DNA of 64,000 nucleotides. It comes from Puniceibacterium sediminis (GTDB lineage Bacteria > Pseudomonadota > Alphaproteobacteria > Rhodobacterales > Rhodobacteraceae). The position numbers were made by a program, and so were the translations under genes. This document shows, piece after piece, positions 17,699-26,741 of this stretch (within the stretch, counting starts at the first letter, position 1; each line of letters begins with the position of its first letter). The stretch is from assembly GCF_900188035.1 (NCBI RefSeq), contig NZ_FZNN01000016.1, positions 45,044 to 109,043 of the forward strand. The letters are read 5' to 3'. The notes beneath the pieces were generated by a model. That model worked only from the letters and a program-made list of their open reading frames with translations, had not been told where the DNA came from and did not search any database.

Positions 17699-20218
17699 AT
17701 GACAGCTCCGAACACTTTGAACCTGCGGGTCGACGGCATGTCCTGTGCCTCTTGCGTCGGGCGGGTGGAAAAGGCGCTGAACGCCGTGCCGGGGGTGAGC
17801 GGGGCCGAGGTGAACCTTGCGACAGAAACCGCCCGCGTGACCCATGATGGAACCGTGACGGCAGCCGTGCTGTCCGAAACCCTCGACAAGGCAGGCTATC
17901 CTGCACGCGAGGTCGAAACCACCATAGACGTGACCGAAATGTCCTGCGCTTCCTGCGTGGGCCGGGTGGAAAAGGCGTTGAACGCTTTGCCCGGCGTCAC
18001 GGCTGCGCAGGTGAACCTTGCCACCGGGCGCGCGACGGTGCGCTATGTCGACGGCGCGGTGACCCCGGCCGAGATCGCCCAGACGTCTACTGCGGCGGGC
18101 TATCCCGCCACGGTGCATGCCTCTGGCCGGAGCGAAGACACCACCACCGCCCGCAAGGAGGAAGAGATCACTTCGCTGCGGCGATCGGTGCTGCAGGCGG
18201 CTGCGCTGGCGCTGCCGGTCTTTGTGCTTGAGATGGGCGGACACATGATCCCCGCCTTTCACATGTGGGTCATGCAGACGATCGGCACGCAGACGTCCTG
18301 GGTGATTCAGTTCATCCTGACCACGCTGGTCCTGATCGGACCGGGACGGACGTTCTACGCCAAGGGGATTCCCGCACTGTTCAAGGCCGCGCCGGACATG
18401 AGCAGCCTTGTCGCGGTGGGCACCGGGGCGGCTTATCTCTATTCGGTTGTCGCCACCTTTCTGCCGGGCCTTCTGCCCGAAGCGGTGCGGGCGGTGTATT
18501 TCGAAGCCGCAGCGGTGATCATCGTTCTGATCCTGATCGGGCGCTGGATGGAGGCGCGGGCCAAGGGCCGCACCGGGGCGGCGATCAAGTCCCTGTTGGG
18601 GTTGCAGGCGCACACGGCCAATGTGCTGCGCGACGGTAAAATTATGGAGCTGTCGATCGACGATATCCGCACGGGCGACACCCTTGTTGTGCGTCCCGGT
18701 GAACGGGTGGCCGTGGATGGCGAGGTAGTGGATGGCGAAAGCCACGTCGATGAAAGCATGATCACCGGCGAACCTGTCCCCGTGTCCAAAGGCCCCGGCG
18801 CGACAGTGACCGGTGGCACGATCAACGGCGCGGGTGGGTTTCGGTTTCGCGCCACACGTGTCGGGGGCGACACGACGCTGGCGCAGATCATCCGCATGGT
18901 CGAAGAGGCGCAGGGCGCGCGGCTACCTATTCAGGGGCTGGTGAACCGGATCACCCTGTGGTTCGTGCCTGCGATCATGGGTCTGGCGGCGCTGACGGTT
19001 CTGGCCTGGCTGACCTTTGCCGATGCGCCCGCGCTGACCTATGCGCTGGTCGCGGGGGTTTCGGTTCTGATCATTGCCTGCCCCTGCGCGATGGGACTCG
19101 CCACGCCGACCTCGATCATGGTGGGGACGGGCCGCGCCGCCGAACTGGGTGTGCTGTTTCGCAAGGGTGATGCGTTGCAGGCCTTGTGTTCGGTCGATGT
19201 GGTCGCGGTCGACAAGACCGGCACCCTGACAGAGGGACGCCCGGAACTGACCAACCTTGTGCTGGCTGATGGCTTCACGCGCGCCGAGATCCTGTCACTT
19301 GTGGCGGCGGTCGAGGAACGTTCGGAACACCCCATTGCCGATGCGATCGTGCGAGCGGCCCGGGCCGAAGCCGTGGATCATTCAGAACTAAGTGATTTCA
19401 CGGCAATCGCAGGCTACGGAGTGCGCGCACGGGTCGCGGGGCGCGATGTGCTGGTGGGTGCGGACCGCCTGATGGCCCGTGAGGGGATTGACACAGGCCC
19501 GCTGGCCGAGACTGAAACGGCGCTGGCAAAGCGTGGTCGATCCGCCCTGTTTGCCGCCATCGACGGGCGGATCGCTGCTCTGATCGGCGTGGCCGATCCG
19601 GTCAAGCCCGCCAGCGCGGCCGTCATCGCCGCACTGCATGCGCAGGGGCTCGAGGTCGCGATGATCACTGGCGACAAACGCGAGACGGCCGAGGCCATCG
19701 CCGCAGAGGTCGACATAGATCGCGTGATCGCCGGAGTTCTGCCGGATGGCAAGGTTGCCGCCATTGATGCGTTGCGCGCAGGCGGGCGCAGGGTGGCCTT
19801 TGTTGGCGACGGCATCAACGACGCCCCGGCGCTGGCCCATGCGGATGTGGGCATCGCCATTGGCACCGGGACAGATGTGGCCATCGAATCCGCCGATGTG
19901 GTGCTGATGTCCGGCGATCTGCGCGGGGTCGTCAATGCCTTTGCGGTGTCACATGCGACGATGCGCAACATTCGTCAGAACCTGTTCTGGGCCTTTGGCT
20001 ACAACGCCGCGCTGATCCCGGTGGCGGCGGGCGTGTTCTATCCGGCCTTTGGCGTGCTGCTGTCGCCGGTGCTGGCGGCGGGGGCGATGGCGTTGTCCTC
20101 GGTCTTTGTCCTCAGCAACGCGCTGCGTCTGCGCCGGATCAAGCCACAGATGGACGAGCGGGACCAGGTCGCGCCGCGCCTCCCGTCCCGCGCAGGCGCC
20201 GTAGTGCAGGCGGAATGA
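17699..20218 (+). CDS. copA: Copper-exporting P1B-type ATPase
   Basis: 839-aa Cu(I) ATPase. Two N-terminal heavy-metal-binding domains carry MSCASCVGRVEKALN almost identically (C16/C19 and C83/C86), which suggests an internal duplication. Then come the actuator motif TGEP, the transmembrane CPC site (C461-P462-C463), phosphorylated Asp505 in DKTGTLTEG, the HP motif SEHP, and GDGINDAPALAHAD. The YN in helix VII and the late Met residue complete the Cu(I)-type signature. It pumps Cu(I) from cytoplasm to periplasm. The start is at 17699 with GGGGGA 9 nt upstream, just downstream of the CueR-type promoter. The stop lies 31 nt from the convergent dioxygenase-like gene. Confidence 0.96.
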   Translation: MTAPNTLNLRVDGMSCASCVGRVEKALNAVPGVSGAEVNLATETARVTHDGTVTAAVLSETLDKAGYPAREVETTIDVTEMSCASCVGRVEKALNALPGVTAAQVNLATGRATVRYVDGAVTPAEIAQTSTAAGYPATVHASGRSEDTTTARKEEEITSLRRSVLQAAALALPVFVLEMGGHMIPAFHMWVMQTIGTQTSWVIQFILTTLVLIGPGRTFYAKGIPALFKAAPDMSSLVAVGTGAAYLYSVVATFLPGLLPEAVRAVYFEAAAVIIVLILIGRWMEARAKGRTGAAIKSLLGLQAHTANVLRDGKIMELSIDDIRTGDTLVVRPGERVAVDGEVVDGESHVDESMITGEPVPVSKGPGATVTGGTINGAGGFRFRATRVGGDTTLAQIIRMVEEAQGARLPIQGLVNRITLWFVPAIMGLAALTVLAWLTFADAPALTYALVAGVSVLIIACPCAMGLATPTSIMVGTGRAAELGVLFRKGDALQALCSVDVVAVDKTGTLTEGRPELTNLVLADGFTRAEILSLVAAVEERSEHPIADAIVRAARAEAVDHSELSDFTAIAGYGVRARVAGRDVLVGADRLMAREGIDTGPLAETETALAKRGRSALFAAIDGRIAALIGVADPVKPASAAVIAALHAQGLEVAMITGDKRETAEAIAAEVDIDRVIAGVLPDGKVAAIDALRAGGRRVAFVGDGINDAPALAHADVGIAIGTGTDVAIESADVVLMSGDLRGVVNAFAVSHATMRNIRQNLFWAFGYNAALIPVAAGVFYPAFGVLLSPVLAAGAMALSSVFVLSNALRLRRIKPQMDERDQVAPRLPSRAGAVVQAE

Positions 20219-20249
20219 TCGCCAGGTCGCCGCACCCTTGGCGTTGGTT

Positions 20250-21122
20250 TCAGTTGTCCGACGGCGGGCGCGGCGGCTTTCTGCCAAAGAACCAGCCACC
20301 CGAGCGCGGCGGTCTTGAGGCAGAACGCTCGGCCTTGAAATCCACCGGAATTGTCACCGTACCGCGATAGCCGGTCGCGATGTCTCCGGTCATCGCCAGC
20401 GTCTGCTGCTGCAACTGTTCCGCTGAGTTGTCGGCAAACACGTTGTCCGACGCAAGCGTGATCCGGCCAAGGTTGCGGGCGCCATCGGGATAGCGGCTGT
20501 CCCCGGCATATACGGTGGCGGCGGTTTCCCCGGGCAGGGCAATCTGCGCGGTCAGAACCGATGCTTCGCCGCTGACTGCGGCTTCGACGCTCTGGAAAAC
20601 CTCGAAATGGATGTGCGGCCAGCGCCCGTCATAGCAGCCGGGAACAATGGTGGTGAAACGTACCTTGCCGTCGGCATCGGCCAGACCCACGCCGCGCAGA
20701 TAGTTGGCGTCGGTCGTGTCATAGAGCGAATATTTACCCGCCACATCACAATGCCAGACATAAATGGCATGTCCGGACAGGGGGGAGCAGCCAGCGGCGT
20801 CCTGCAATGTCAGCTCCAGCTCAAGCGGTACGCCGTCCGCCACGGGTGTCAGATTGCCGAAAGACGGGCGCAGATCGTGGCGGATAACGCCATCTTCGAT
20901 CAGGGCGTTCACCGTCTGCCCGCGTTTTGCATTGCTGCCATCCGCCGGATAGGGCCCAGCGGTTTCCCAGGGCAGGGAGACGCATTCCAAAGCCGATGCC
21001 GGAACCCCCGTGGCCGAGGCCAACCCCAGACCGCCCATCAGCGCAATAAGACGCCGCCTGCCGACCATTCTGGGAAGATCCTGCGCGAAACCCAGATCAT
21101 GTTCATGGCTTGGATGTGTCAT
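20250..21122 (-). CDS. Exported intradiol ring-cleavage dioxygenase-like protein
   Basis: 290-aa member of the intradiol dioxygenase (protocatechuate 3,4-dioxygenase beta fold) superfamily. The N-terminus has a twin-arginine-like segment (GRRRLIALMGGLGLASATGVPA), so it appears to be exported, probably folded by Tat. The non-haem Fe(III) site is suggested by Tyr residues in HAIYVWHCDVAGKYSLYD and CYDGRWPHIHFEVF, with the His pair HIH. It lacks neighbours of the beta-ketoadipate pathway, so cytoplasmic catechol degradation is unlikely; exported homologues form a poorly understood group. AAGGAGAAAG precedes the ATG. The tail is basic (SGGWFFGRKPPRPPSDN). Confidence 0.8.
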   Translation of the reverse strand: MTHPSHEHDLGFAQDLPRMVGRRRLIALMGGLGLASATGVPASALECVSLPWETAGPYPADGSNAKRGQTVNALIEDGVIRHDLRPSFGNLTPVADGVPLELELTLQDAAGCSPLSGHAIYVWHCDVAGKYSLYDTTDANYLRGVGLADADGKVRFTTIVPGCYDGRWPHIHFEVFQSVEAAVSGEASVLTAQIALPGETAATVYAGDSRYPDGARNLGRITLASDNVFADNSAEQLQQQTLAMTGDIATGYRGTVTIPVDFKAERSASRPPRSGGWFFGRKPPRPPSDN

Positions 21123-21216
21123 TTCTTTCTCCTTGCTGCCCCCGCCCGGGCGGAGGTTTTCAGGTCAAACGTATGCGGTGCCGGTTTCCGTCGCAGACAC
21201 GTTGTCGAATCCTTGG

Positions 21217-21927
21217 TTACCCAGCCCGCAGGCCCATATCCCAGAACGCCGACTCCAGCCGGGTGGCGGTGGCGAAACGGTGCTGAAGGCGCGGCCAGCG
21301 CGGCGACAGGGTCGGGTCCGGCCCCAGACGGCGTTCCAGCGCCATGTCCATCATGCGGCCCACAGCCTTCATCGTGTTCTGATACCCTGCGTCGGCGTAG
21401 GTTTTGATCCAATCCTGATAAGGTGTGCCCGGTTCGGCAGAACCGGCAAGGCGCAGGCCGATCTCACCATAGCCAAAACAGCAGGGCGCGAGCGCGGCCA
21501 TCAGATCAAGGTAGTCGCCATGAAGCCCGGCATCCATGACGTAGCGGGTATAGGCGAGGGTTTCGAACTCTTCGGTGGCGGCGAAAAGCGTGGCCTCGTC
21601 GATGTCGGCGGCCGCACAGGTTGTCACATGCAGGGCCATCTCGTGATTGACGAGCGCGTCCACGGTGCGCGCGCAGCTTTTCATTTCGTCCAGCGTGTCG
21701 GCCTTGATCACACCCAGAGACCATGCCCGGGCGAAATGCACAAGAAAGACGTAGTCCTGCACGAGGTAGTGCAGAAAGGCGGCCCGGGGGAGGGATCCGC
21801 TGCGCAATCCTTCGACAAAGGCGTGATCGGTGTAATCCTGCCAGGCTGTGGGGCACCCGTCGCGCCAGAGTGTGAAGCTCTGGCCATAGGGGGAATGGTC
21901 CATGGGGGTTTTGGAGTGGTGTTTCAT
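21217..21927 (-). CDS. tenA: TenA-family thiaminase/aminopyrimidine aminohydrolase
   Basis: 236-aa TenA. The catalytic cysteine region LAPCCFGYGEIGLRL is present, with CxxGYxEIG as in the TenA_C subgroup. Enzymes of this type hydrolyse 4-amino-5-aminomethyl-2-methylpyrimidine to the hydroxymethyl form so it can be reused for thiamine. The ATG at 21927 overlaps the thiD stop by 4 nt, deciding the start; a longer open frame reaching 22170 would lie inside thiD. It is the last gene of the riboswitch-controlled operon, so its role should be salvage of degraded thiamine pyrimidine for ThiD. Confidence 0.92.
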   Translation of the reverse strand: MKHHSKTPMDHSPYGQSFTLWRDGCPTAWQDYTDHAFVEGLRSGSLPRAAFLHYLVQDYVFLVHFARAWSLGVIKADTLDEMKSCARTVDALVNHEMALHVTTCAAADIDEATLFAATEEFETLAYTRYVMDAGLHGDYLDLMAALAPCCFGYGEIGLRLAGSAEPGTPYQDWIKTYADAGYQNTMKAVGRMMDMALERRLGPDPTLSPRWPRLQHRFATATRLESAFWDMGLRAG

Positions 21928-22727
21928 GTCGCGACAAATCCGGCAAAGTGATGGGTGGGCCCGTGACCGGACCCGACGGTGAGCGCGGCCGACCCTGCAA
22001 TGGCCCGGGCGACATAGGTTTTGGCCGCCAGCACGGCGTCGGGCAGGGAAAGCCCTGTGGCCAGTTGGGCCGCAAGTGCAGAGGATAGCGTGCAGCCGGT
22101 GCCGTGGGTGTTCGGCGTATCGATCCGCGGACCTTCGAACCAGTGGGTGCCGTCGGGTGTCACCAGACAATCGGGGCTTTCACCGCCACCCAGATGCCCG
22201 CCTTTCATAAGCACCGCTTGCGGCCCCATCGTGCAAAGCGCGGCGCCCTGTCGGGCCATTTCTGCGCGGGTGGTCGCGGTTTCGACGCCAAGCAAATGCG
22301 CCGCCTCCGGCAGGTTCGGAGTAAGCATGGTCGCACGGGGCAGCAGCCGGTCGCGCAGGGTGGCGATGGCATCGTCCTGTAGCAAGGGCGCGCCGCCCTT
22401 GGCGATCATCACCGGATCGAGCACGATGATGAGGCCGGGATGATCCTCCAGCGCGTCGGCAACGGCATCGGCGATGTCGGCGCTGGCAATCATGCCGATC
22501 TTGACGGCGTCCACGCGGATGTCGTCGAACACGGCACGGATCTGCTGTTTCACGAAGGCGGGTGGGACCAGATGCACGCCGCTCACACCTTGGGTGTTTT
22601 GTGCGGTCAGGGCGGTTAGGGCAGCCATTGCATAGGCGCCATTGGCCGAAATCGTCTTGAGATCGGCCTGGATACCGGCACCGCCCGACGGGTCGGAACC
22701 GGCAATGCTCAGAACATTGGGGATCAT
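21924..22727 (-). CDS. thiD: Hydroxymethylpyrimidine/phosphomethylpyrimidine kinase
   Basis: 267-aa ribokinase-fold kinase that phosphorylates HMP and HMP-P to HMP-PP. Visible motifs: [18 protein letters not shown] at residues about 7-24, the pyrimidine-binding [21 protein letters not shown] and the anion hole/catalytic loop [14 protein letters not shown]. Length is normal for ThiD. It overlaps thiE upstream and tenA downstream by 4 nt each, giving coupled translation. Confidence 0.96.
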   Translation of the reverse strand: MIPNVLSIAGSDPSGGAGIQADLKTISANGAYAMAALTALTAQNTQGVSGVHLVPPAFVKQQIRAVFDDIRVDAVKIGMIASADIADAVADALEDHPGLIIVLDPVMIAKGGAPLLQDDAIATLRDRLLPRATMLTPNLPEAAHLLGVETATTRAEMARQGAALCTMGPQAVLMKGGHLGGGESPDCLVTPDGTHWFEGPRIDTPNTHGTGCTLSSALAAQLATGLSLPDAVLAAKTYVARAIAGSAALTVGSGHGPTHHFAGFVAT

Positions 22728-23365
22728 CGGTGTTGGTCCTTTTGGGTGAAGTCAAAGGCGCGGGCGGCGGCGCATGGGTCAGCCTGCCCGCAGATGGCGG
22801 ACACAACGGCCAGACCGTTCGCGCCGCTGAACAGCACATCGGTGACATGGTTCTGTTTCAGGCCGCCGATGGCGACGCAGGGCAGGGGCGACAGCGCGGC
22901 AAGCCGGGCCAGCCCGTCAAAACCTATGGGGTGTTTGTGATCCGTCTTGGTCGCGGTGCCAAAGACCGGCCCCAGCCCAAGGTAGTCGACCATTCCCGGA
23001 TCGACAGAGCGGACAGCGCCAACCGTTTCGCAGGACAGCCCGAGGATCTTGTCCGGCCCAAGGCGCTGTCGTGCTTCAGCGACCGAGATGTCATCCTGTC
23101 CGATATGTGCGCCCTCGGCGTCTGAGGCGAGCGCTGCTTCGATATCATCATTGATCACCAGCGGCACGCCGGTGCCTGCCAGCAGCTGTTTCAGGGCCCG
23201 GCCCCCGGCAATGCGCTGTGCCGTTGTTGCTGTCTTGTCGCGCAATTGCACCATGGTGACGCCCCCCGCGACGGCGGCCCGGACCGTTTCCACCAGCCCA
23301 ACCGGCGCGCACATCACCGGATCCGTCACAAGATAAAGCCGCAGAGCATCGCGCAGCGGTGTCAC
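22724..23365 (-). CDS. thiE: Thiamine-phosphate synthase
   Basis: 213-aa TIM-barrel enzyme joining HMP-PP and HET-P to thiamine phosphate. Motifs: LYLVTDP near the start, VQLRDK (about 40), [25 protein letters not shown] and the phosphate-binding AIGGL. The start is a GTG at 23365 whose last bases form the thiM stop (GTGA), so a non-ATG start is well supported. It sits between thiM and thiD in one operon. Confidence 0.95.
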   Translation of the reverse strand: MTPLRDALRLYLVTDPVMCAPVGLVETVRAAVAGGVTMVQLRDKTATTAQRIAGGRALKQLLAGTGVPLVINDDIEAALASDAEGAHIGQDDISVAEARQRLGPDKILGLSCETVGAVRSVDPGMVDYLGLGPVFGTATKTDHKHPIGFDGLARLAALSPLPCVAIGGLKQNHVTDVLFSGANGLAVVSAICGQADPCAAARAFDFTQKDQHR

Positions 23366-24138
23366 GCGCGGATCGCCTGTGCCAGATCTTCTGGCCGGGT
23401 CGCGGCCAGCTGATCAAGGAAATGAACCTGGAAACTGCCCGGCCCCTTGGCCTCGGCCCCGGCGCGCGAACCGGCGACCTTGTAATGGGCAAGGCTGGCG
23501 AGCGTGGCATCAAAGGCCGGACCGACGGCAGCATATCCCCCGATCAGCGCGGTCAGCCCGCAACCAAGCGCGGTGACCTGCGGCATCCAGTGCGAGCCAC
23601 CCGTCACCTGCGCGCATCTTTCGCCGTCCGTCACAAAATCCACAGGCCCGGTGACCGCGACAACCGCGCCGGATTTCTGCGCCAGCGCCTGTGCCGCCCC
23701 CTGTGCTGCGTCAACGCTGTCGCCGCTGTCAGCGCCTTTGCCAAGGCCAGCCTCTCCGACCAAGGCGAGGATTTCCGAGGCGTTGCCGCGCACGACCGTC
23801 GGGCGCCGCGCCAAAAGGTCCTGTGCCGCCTGCCTGCGGTAGGCCGAGATGAAATGCGCCACCGGGTCCAGCACCCAGGGGATATTGCGGTCCTGTGCCA
23901 CCTCTGCCGCCGCCAGCATGGAGTCGCGCCAAGGTGCGGACAGCGTGCCGATGTTGATGGTCAGCGCGCCGACGATGGGCGTGAAGTCGGGAATTTCCTC
24001 GGCCGCATGGACCATCGCCGGGGACGCCCCGACCGCCAGAACCACATTGGCGGCAATGTTCATCGCCACGTAATTCGTAATGCACTGCACCAGCGGGGCA
24101 TCGCGGCGCAACCTGCGCAAAAGATCTGCGGGGGACAT
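23362..24138 (-). CDS. thiM: Hydroxyethylthiazole kinase
   Basis: 258-aa ThiM, which phosphorylates the thiazole alcohol HET for thiamine salvage. Family features are VQCITNYVAMNIAANVVLAVGASPAM split across residues about 16-42, VLDPVA, VVRGNASEI, and the active-site loop TALGCGLTALIG with the catalytic Cys. As first gene of thiM-thiE-thiD-tenA it is preceded by a TPP riboswitch. Its Shine-Dalgarno AGGAGAG (24144-24150 on the minus strand) lies inside a perfect hairpin. The operon encodes only salvage and coupling steps; thiC and thiG are not in the window. Confidence 0.95.
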   Translation of the reverse strand: MSPADLLRRLRRDAPLVQCITNYVAMNIAANVVLAVGASPAMVHAAEEIPDFTPIVGALTINIGTLSAPWRDSMLAAAEVAQDRNIPWVLDPVAHFISAYRRQAAQDLLARRPTVVRGNASEILALVGEAGLGKGADSGDSVDAAQGAAQALAQKSGAVVAVTGPVDFVTDGERCAQVTGGSHWMPQVTALGCGLTALIGGYAAVGPAFDATLASLAHYKVAGSRAGAEAKGPGSFQVHFLDQLAATRPEDLAQAIRA

Positions 24139-24142
24139 TCAT

Positions 24143-24171
24143 ACTCTCCTTTTCGGCAAAAAAAGGAGAGT
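24143..24171 (-). promoter_or_regulatory. Shine-Dalgarno-sequestering hairpin (riboswitch expression platform)
   Basis: Read on the minus strand: ACTCTCCTTTT, loop TTTGCCG, AAAAGGAGAGT, then ATG of thiM 4 nt later. The 11-bp stem is perfect and contains the whole thiM ribosome binding site. The CTCTCC arm can instead pair, with one G-U, with GGAGGG at the 3' side of the riboswitch core, which gives a simple switch between open and closed states. Control is therefore probably translational. Confidence 0.8.
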
Positions 24172-24189
24172 GCGCCACAAGGGGGCGAC

Positions 24190-24265
24190 TTCTACCTCCC
24201 TCCGCCAGCATTATCTGGTTCAGGTTCAAAGGGTACATCTCAGCCTTGCGGCGCCCCTGGTGATG
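24190..24265 (-). ncRNA. TPP riboswitch (THI element)
   Basis: On the minus strand the region carries the conserved THI-box parts in order: CAGGGGCGCC, CTGAGATG followed by ACCC, GAACCTGAACCAGATAATG and GCTGGCGGAGGGAGGT. These include the pyrimidine-sensing CTGAGA and the pyrophosphate helix with GATAATGC-GGCG. It lies about 50 nt upstream of thiM. Binding of thiamine pyrophosphate should close the downstream hairpin and shut off the thi operon. Confidence 0.95.
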
Positions 24266-24339
24266 TGAACGGTAGTGGTCGCCCGGGTGATAGTCAAACC
24301 GGATAATGTTACGCGCGGGGTAAGCCCCGCACCGGGGAC

Positions 24340-25296
24340 TTAGCCGGTTTCAAGCAGCGTCTTGCGCAGACGTCCGTGGACTCCCTTTTCCTGATTGACC
24401 GACTGGGTGACGGCGAAATCAACAGCAAGCGAGCAGAATTGATAGGCCTCTGTTTCGGTGATCCCGGTACGTTCGCGGATTATCGCGATCATCTGGCGCA
24501 GGGCGATCTGCAGCGCGGTATCAAGGCTGGCGTGAAACCCCATCGAGATCAGTTCGTCCGCAGTTTCGGCCCGGGGCATGTCGATGCCGGTCGTCCCGGC
24601 TTTGAGCAGGTCAAACCGGAACGTCCCGGTGAGCGCGGTTTCCAGCGCGGTAATGCAAACCTCGCCATCGCCCTGACAGCCGTGGCCGTCACCGCAAGAG
24701 AACAGCGCGCCTGTCGCATGAACCGGCAGATAAAGCGTCGCACCTTCGGACAGCAGTTTCAAATCTATGTTGCCGCCGTTCAGGCGCGGCTGGATCGAGG
24801 TGAGTTCGCCCCACTCGGGTGCCGGGGCCACACCCATCACGCCAAAGAACGGCGCAAGTGGCAGGGTCGCACCCCATGGCAGGCGGCAGGTACGGTTTTC
24901 GCGGTCTATGGGGATCTGAGTGACAGTGGATTGCGACACCGGGAACTCCCCCGGCAGGGTGCCCACGGCGGGGCGCACCGCGTTGAAACCCCAATCGGCG
25001 CCCAGTTCGATCCGCTCGATCCCGATCTTCAGAACGTCCCCGGGCATCGCGCCGTCAATTGCCACCGGCCCGGTCAGCAGATGCGCCTGCCCCGGCAGAT
25101 CGGCCGCTAGGATCGCGCGCAGTTCCGGCGCGACCGTCATGCCGGAACCTTCGGGCGGCAGAACCGCTTCGCGTCCTGAAAAGGTCTGGATCGTCACCCT
25201 GTCGCCCGGCGCAATGGCCAGCACCGGTGGCAGTTCTGACCAGAAGCGGCCCCAGTGTACGGTTTCGGGTGTTGCGGCAAGGGTATGATCCGTCAT
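24340..25296 (-). CDS. Acetamidase/formamidase family protein
   Basis: 318-aa FmdA_AmdA-family amidohydrolase, which converts formamide or acetamide to ammonia and the acid. Supporting features: N-terminal TPETVHWGRF, the metal-binding-like stretch SCGDGHGCQGDGEVC (about 190-204) and EAYQFCSLAVDFAVTQSVNQEKGVH near the C-terminus, split by a short linker. The start is set at ATG 25296 (MTDHTLAATPE), where homology begins; an open frame continues to 25407 without family-like residues. It lies upstream of the TPP riboswitch, so it is not under that control. It is divergent from the TRAP binding-protein gene at 25585, with a 288-bp gap that holds nothing else recognisable. Confidence 0.88.
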   Translation of the reverse strand: MTDHTLAATPETVHWGRFWSELPPVLAIAPGDRVTIQTFSGREAVLPPEGSGMTVAPELRAILAADLPGQAHLLTGPVAIDGAMPGDVLKIGIERIELGADWGFNAVRPAVGTLPGEFPVSQSTVTQIPIDRENRTCRLPWGATLPLAPFFGVMGVAPAPEWGELTSIQPRLNGGNIDLKLLSEGATLYLPVHATGALFSCGDGHGCQGDGEVCITALETALTGTFRFDLLKAGTTGIDMPRAETADELISMGFHASLDTALQIALRQMIAIIRERTGITETEAYQFCSLAVDFAVTQSVNQEKGVHGRLRKTLLETG

Positions 25297-25584
25297 GGCG
25301 GCTGTCTTTCTCTGCGGGAATACCGCCGATCCTTGCGTCAGGTCGCCGGGGGGATCAACCTCTTCCTTTCGTTCAGTGAGCCACCCGGGATCGGCAAGCT
25401 TTTTCATCGCGGACGCAGCCGGTTTTTAGGCGACCAGTGATCAACATAAACGCTGTCAGACGCCGTATCCCGGGCCTGCGGCATGGACAATTCCCGGGGC
25501 GCCGGATTATCTGCGGATCGAAGCATATCTGTCATGTTGTCAGACGCGCTTTCACAAGACATTTCGATTTCGAGAGGATACATC

Positions 25585-26679
25585 ATGGATCGTCGTTCTT
25601 TCATTCGCACGGCCGGTGTGCTGGGCGCAGGCGCTGCCGCAACGGGGCTTGCTGCTCCGGCTATCGCGCAGGGCAATATCACTTGGCGCATGGTCACAAC
25701 CTGGCCCAAGAATTTCCCCGGTCTGGGCGTCGGCGCACAGCGTCTGGCGGATCGGATCACCCTCGCTTCGGGTGGGCGGCTGACCGTTCAGGTTTATTCG
25801 GCCGGCGAAATGGTTCCGCCGCTTCAGTCGCTGGATGCCGTCATCGACGGCAGCGCCGAGATGAGCCACGGCGCCGCCTACTACTGGCAGAACAAATCGC
25901 CTGCGTTGTCGTTCTTTACCGGCGTCCCCTATGGCATGACCACGCCCGAACTCACCGCGTGGGTCCGCTTCATGGGCGGTCAGGAAATCTGGGACGAAAT
26001 CTATGATCAGTTCGGCGTTCAGGGTTTCCTGTCGGGCAACACCGGCACGCAGGCTGGCGGCTGGTTCCGCGATGAGCTGAAAAGCGTCGAAGACGTCAAG
26101 GGCGTCCGTTTCCGCACCCCTGGCCTTGGTGGCCGGGTCTGGGAAAAGCTGGGCGCGACAGTTACCAACATGGCTGCGGGCGAAATTTTTCAGGCGCTGC
26201 AGTCGGGAACACTCGACGCTGCTGAATTCGTGGGGCCGTACAACGACCTCGCGCTTGGTTTCTATCAGGTGGCCAAGAACTACTACATGCCGTCCTTCGT
26301 GGAATCGGGTCTGGCGACCGAACTGGTTGTGGACAAGAAGAAGTATCAGGAACTGCCCGACGATCTGCAGGCGATCATCCGCGATGTGAGCCAGGCAGAA
26401 TACGATATGGTTGCGGCCGATTTCATCGCCAACGATCCGCGCGCGTTGAAGACTCTGGTCGAGGATCACGGCGTGCAGGTGCGCAACTTCCCCGACGACA
26501 TCATGGAAGCAGGCGCCAAGGCGTCGGTCGAAGTGATCGAAGAACTGCGCAACAGCGATGACGCGCTGGTCAAGAAGACGACCGAAAGCTTTATCGAGGC
26601 GCTGAACCTGCTGCGGACCCGTACCGAAAAGATCGACGCGCCCTATACGGCCGCGCGCCAGAAGTACCTCAAGTACTGA
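25585..26679 (+). CDS. TRAP transporter substrate-binding protein (TakP-like)
   Basis: 364-aa DctP-superfamily binding protein with a Tat-type signal (MDRRSFIRTAGVLGAGAAATG, cleavage after AIAQ). The overall pattern resembles TakP, the 2-oxoacid TRAP binding protein of Rhodobacter: SAGEMVPPLQSLDAV, GNTGTQAGGWFR, the ligand-binding Arg in RFRTPGLGGRVW, and AAEFVGPYNDLALGF. A carboxylate ligand is therefore likely, though the exact acid is unknown. The start at 25585 has GAGAGGA upstream; an open frame from 25483 is not needed. A strong terminator follows. Its presumed membrane partners are encoded convergently at 26742-28708. Confidence 0.92.
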   Translation: MDRRSFIRTAGVLGAGAAATGLAAPAIAQGNITWRMVTTWPKNFPGLGVGAQRLADRITLASGGRLTVQVYSAGEMVPPLQSLDAVIDGSAEMSHGAAYYWQNKSPALSFFTGVPYGMTTPELTAWVRFMGGQEIWDEIYDQFGVQGFLSGNTGTQAGGWFRDELKSVEDVKGVRFRTPGLGGRVWEKLGATVTNMAAGEIFQALQSGTLDAAEFVGPYNDLALGFYQVAKNYYMPSFVESGLATELVVDKKKYQELPDDLQAIIRDVSQAEYDMVAADFIANDPRALKTLVEDHGVQVRNFPDDIMEAGAKASVEVIEELRNSDDALVKKTTESFIEALNLLRTRTEKIDAPYTAARQKYLKY

Positions 26680-26700
26680 TCATTGCGATCACGCGAACAG

Positions 26701-26731
26701 AAAGGCCCGGTGTTTCCACCGGGCCTTTTTT
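26701..26731 (+). terminator. Rho-independent terminator
   Basis: AGGCCCGGTG (26703-26712), tetraloop TTTC, CACCGGGCCT (26717-26726), then six T. A perfect 10-bp stem with T-run just after the TRAP binding-protein gene; it may also catch part of the transcript of the convergent dctM. Confidence 0.9.
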
Positions 26732-26741
26732 CGTGTGACCG

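Noticed and set aside
21928..22170. N-terminal extension of tenA
   Set aside because: It would lie within thiD; the 4-nt ATGA overlap at 21924-21927 gives a coherent start.
24315..24330. GCGGGG-TAAG-CCCCGC hairpin after the acetamidase gene
   Set aside because: Strong short stem but no T-run on the minus strand; could be a weak terminator, not certain enough to list.
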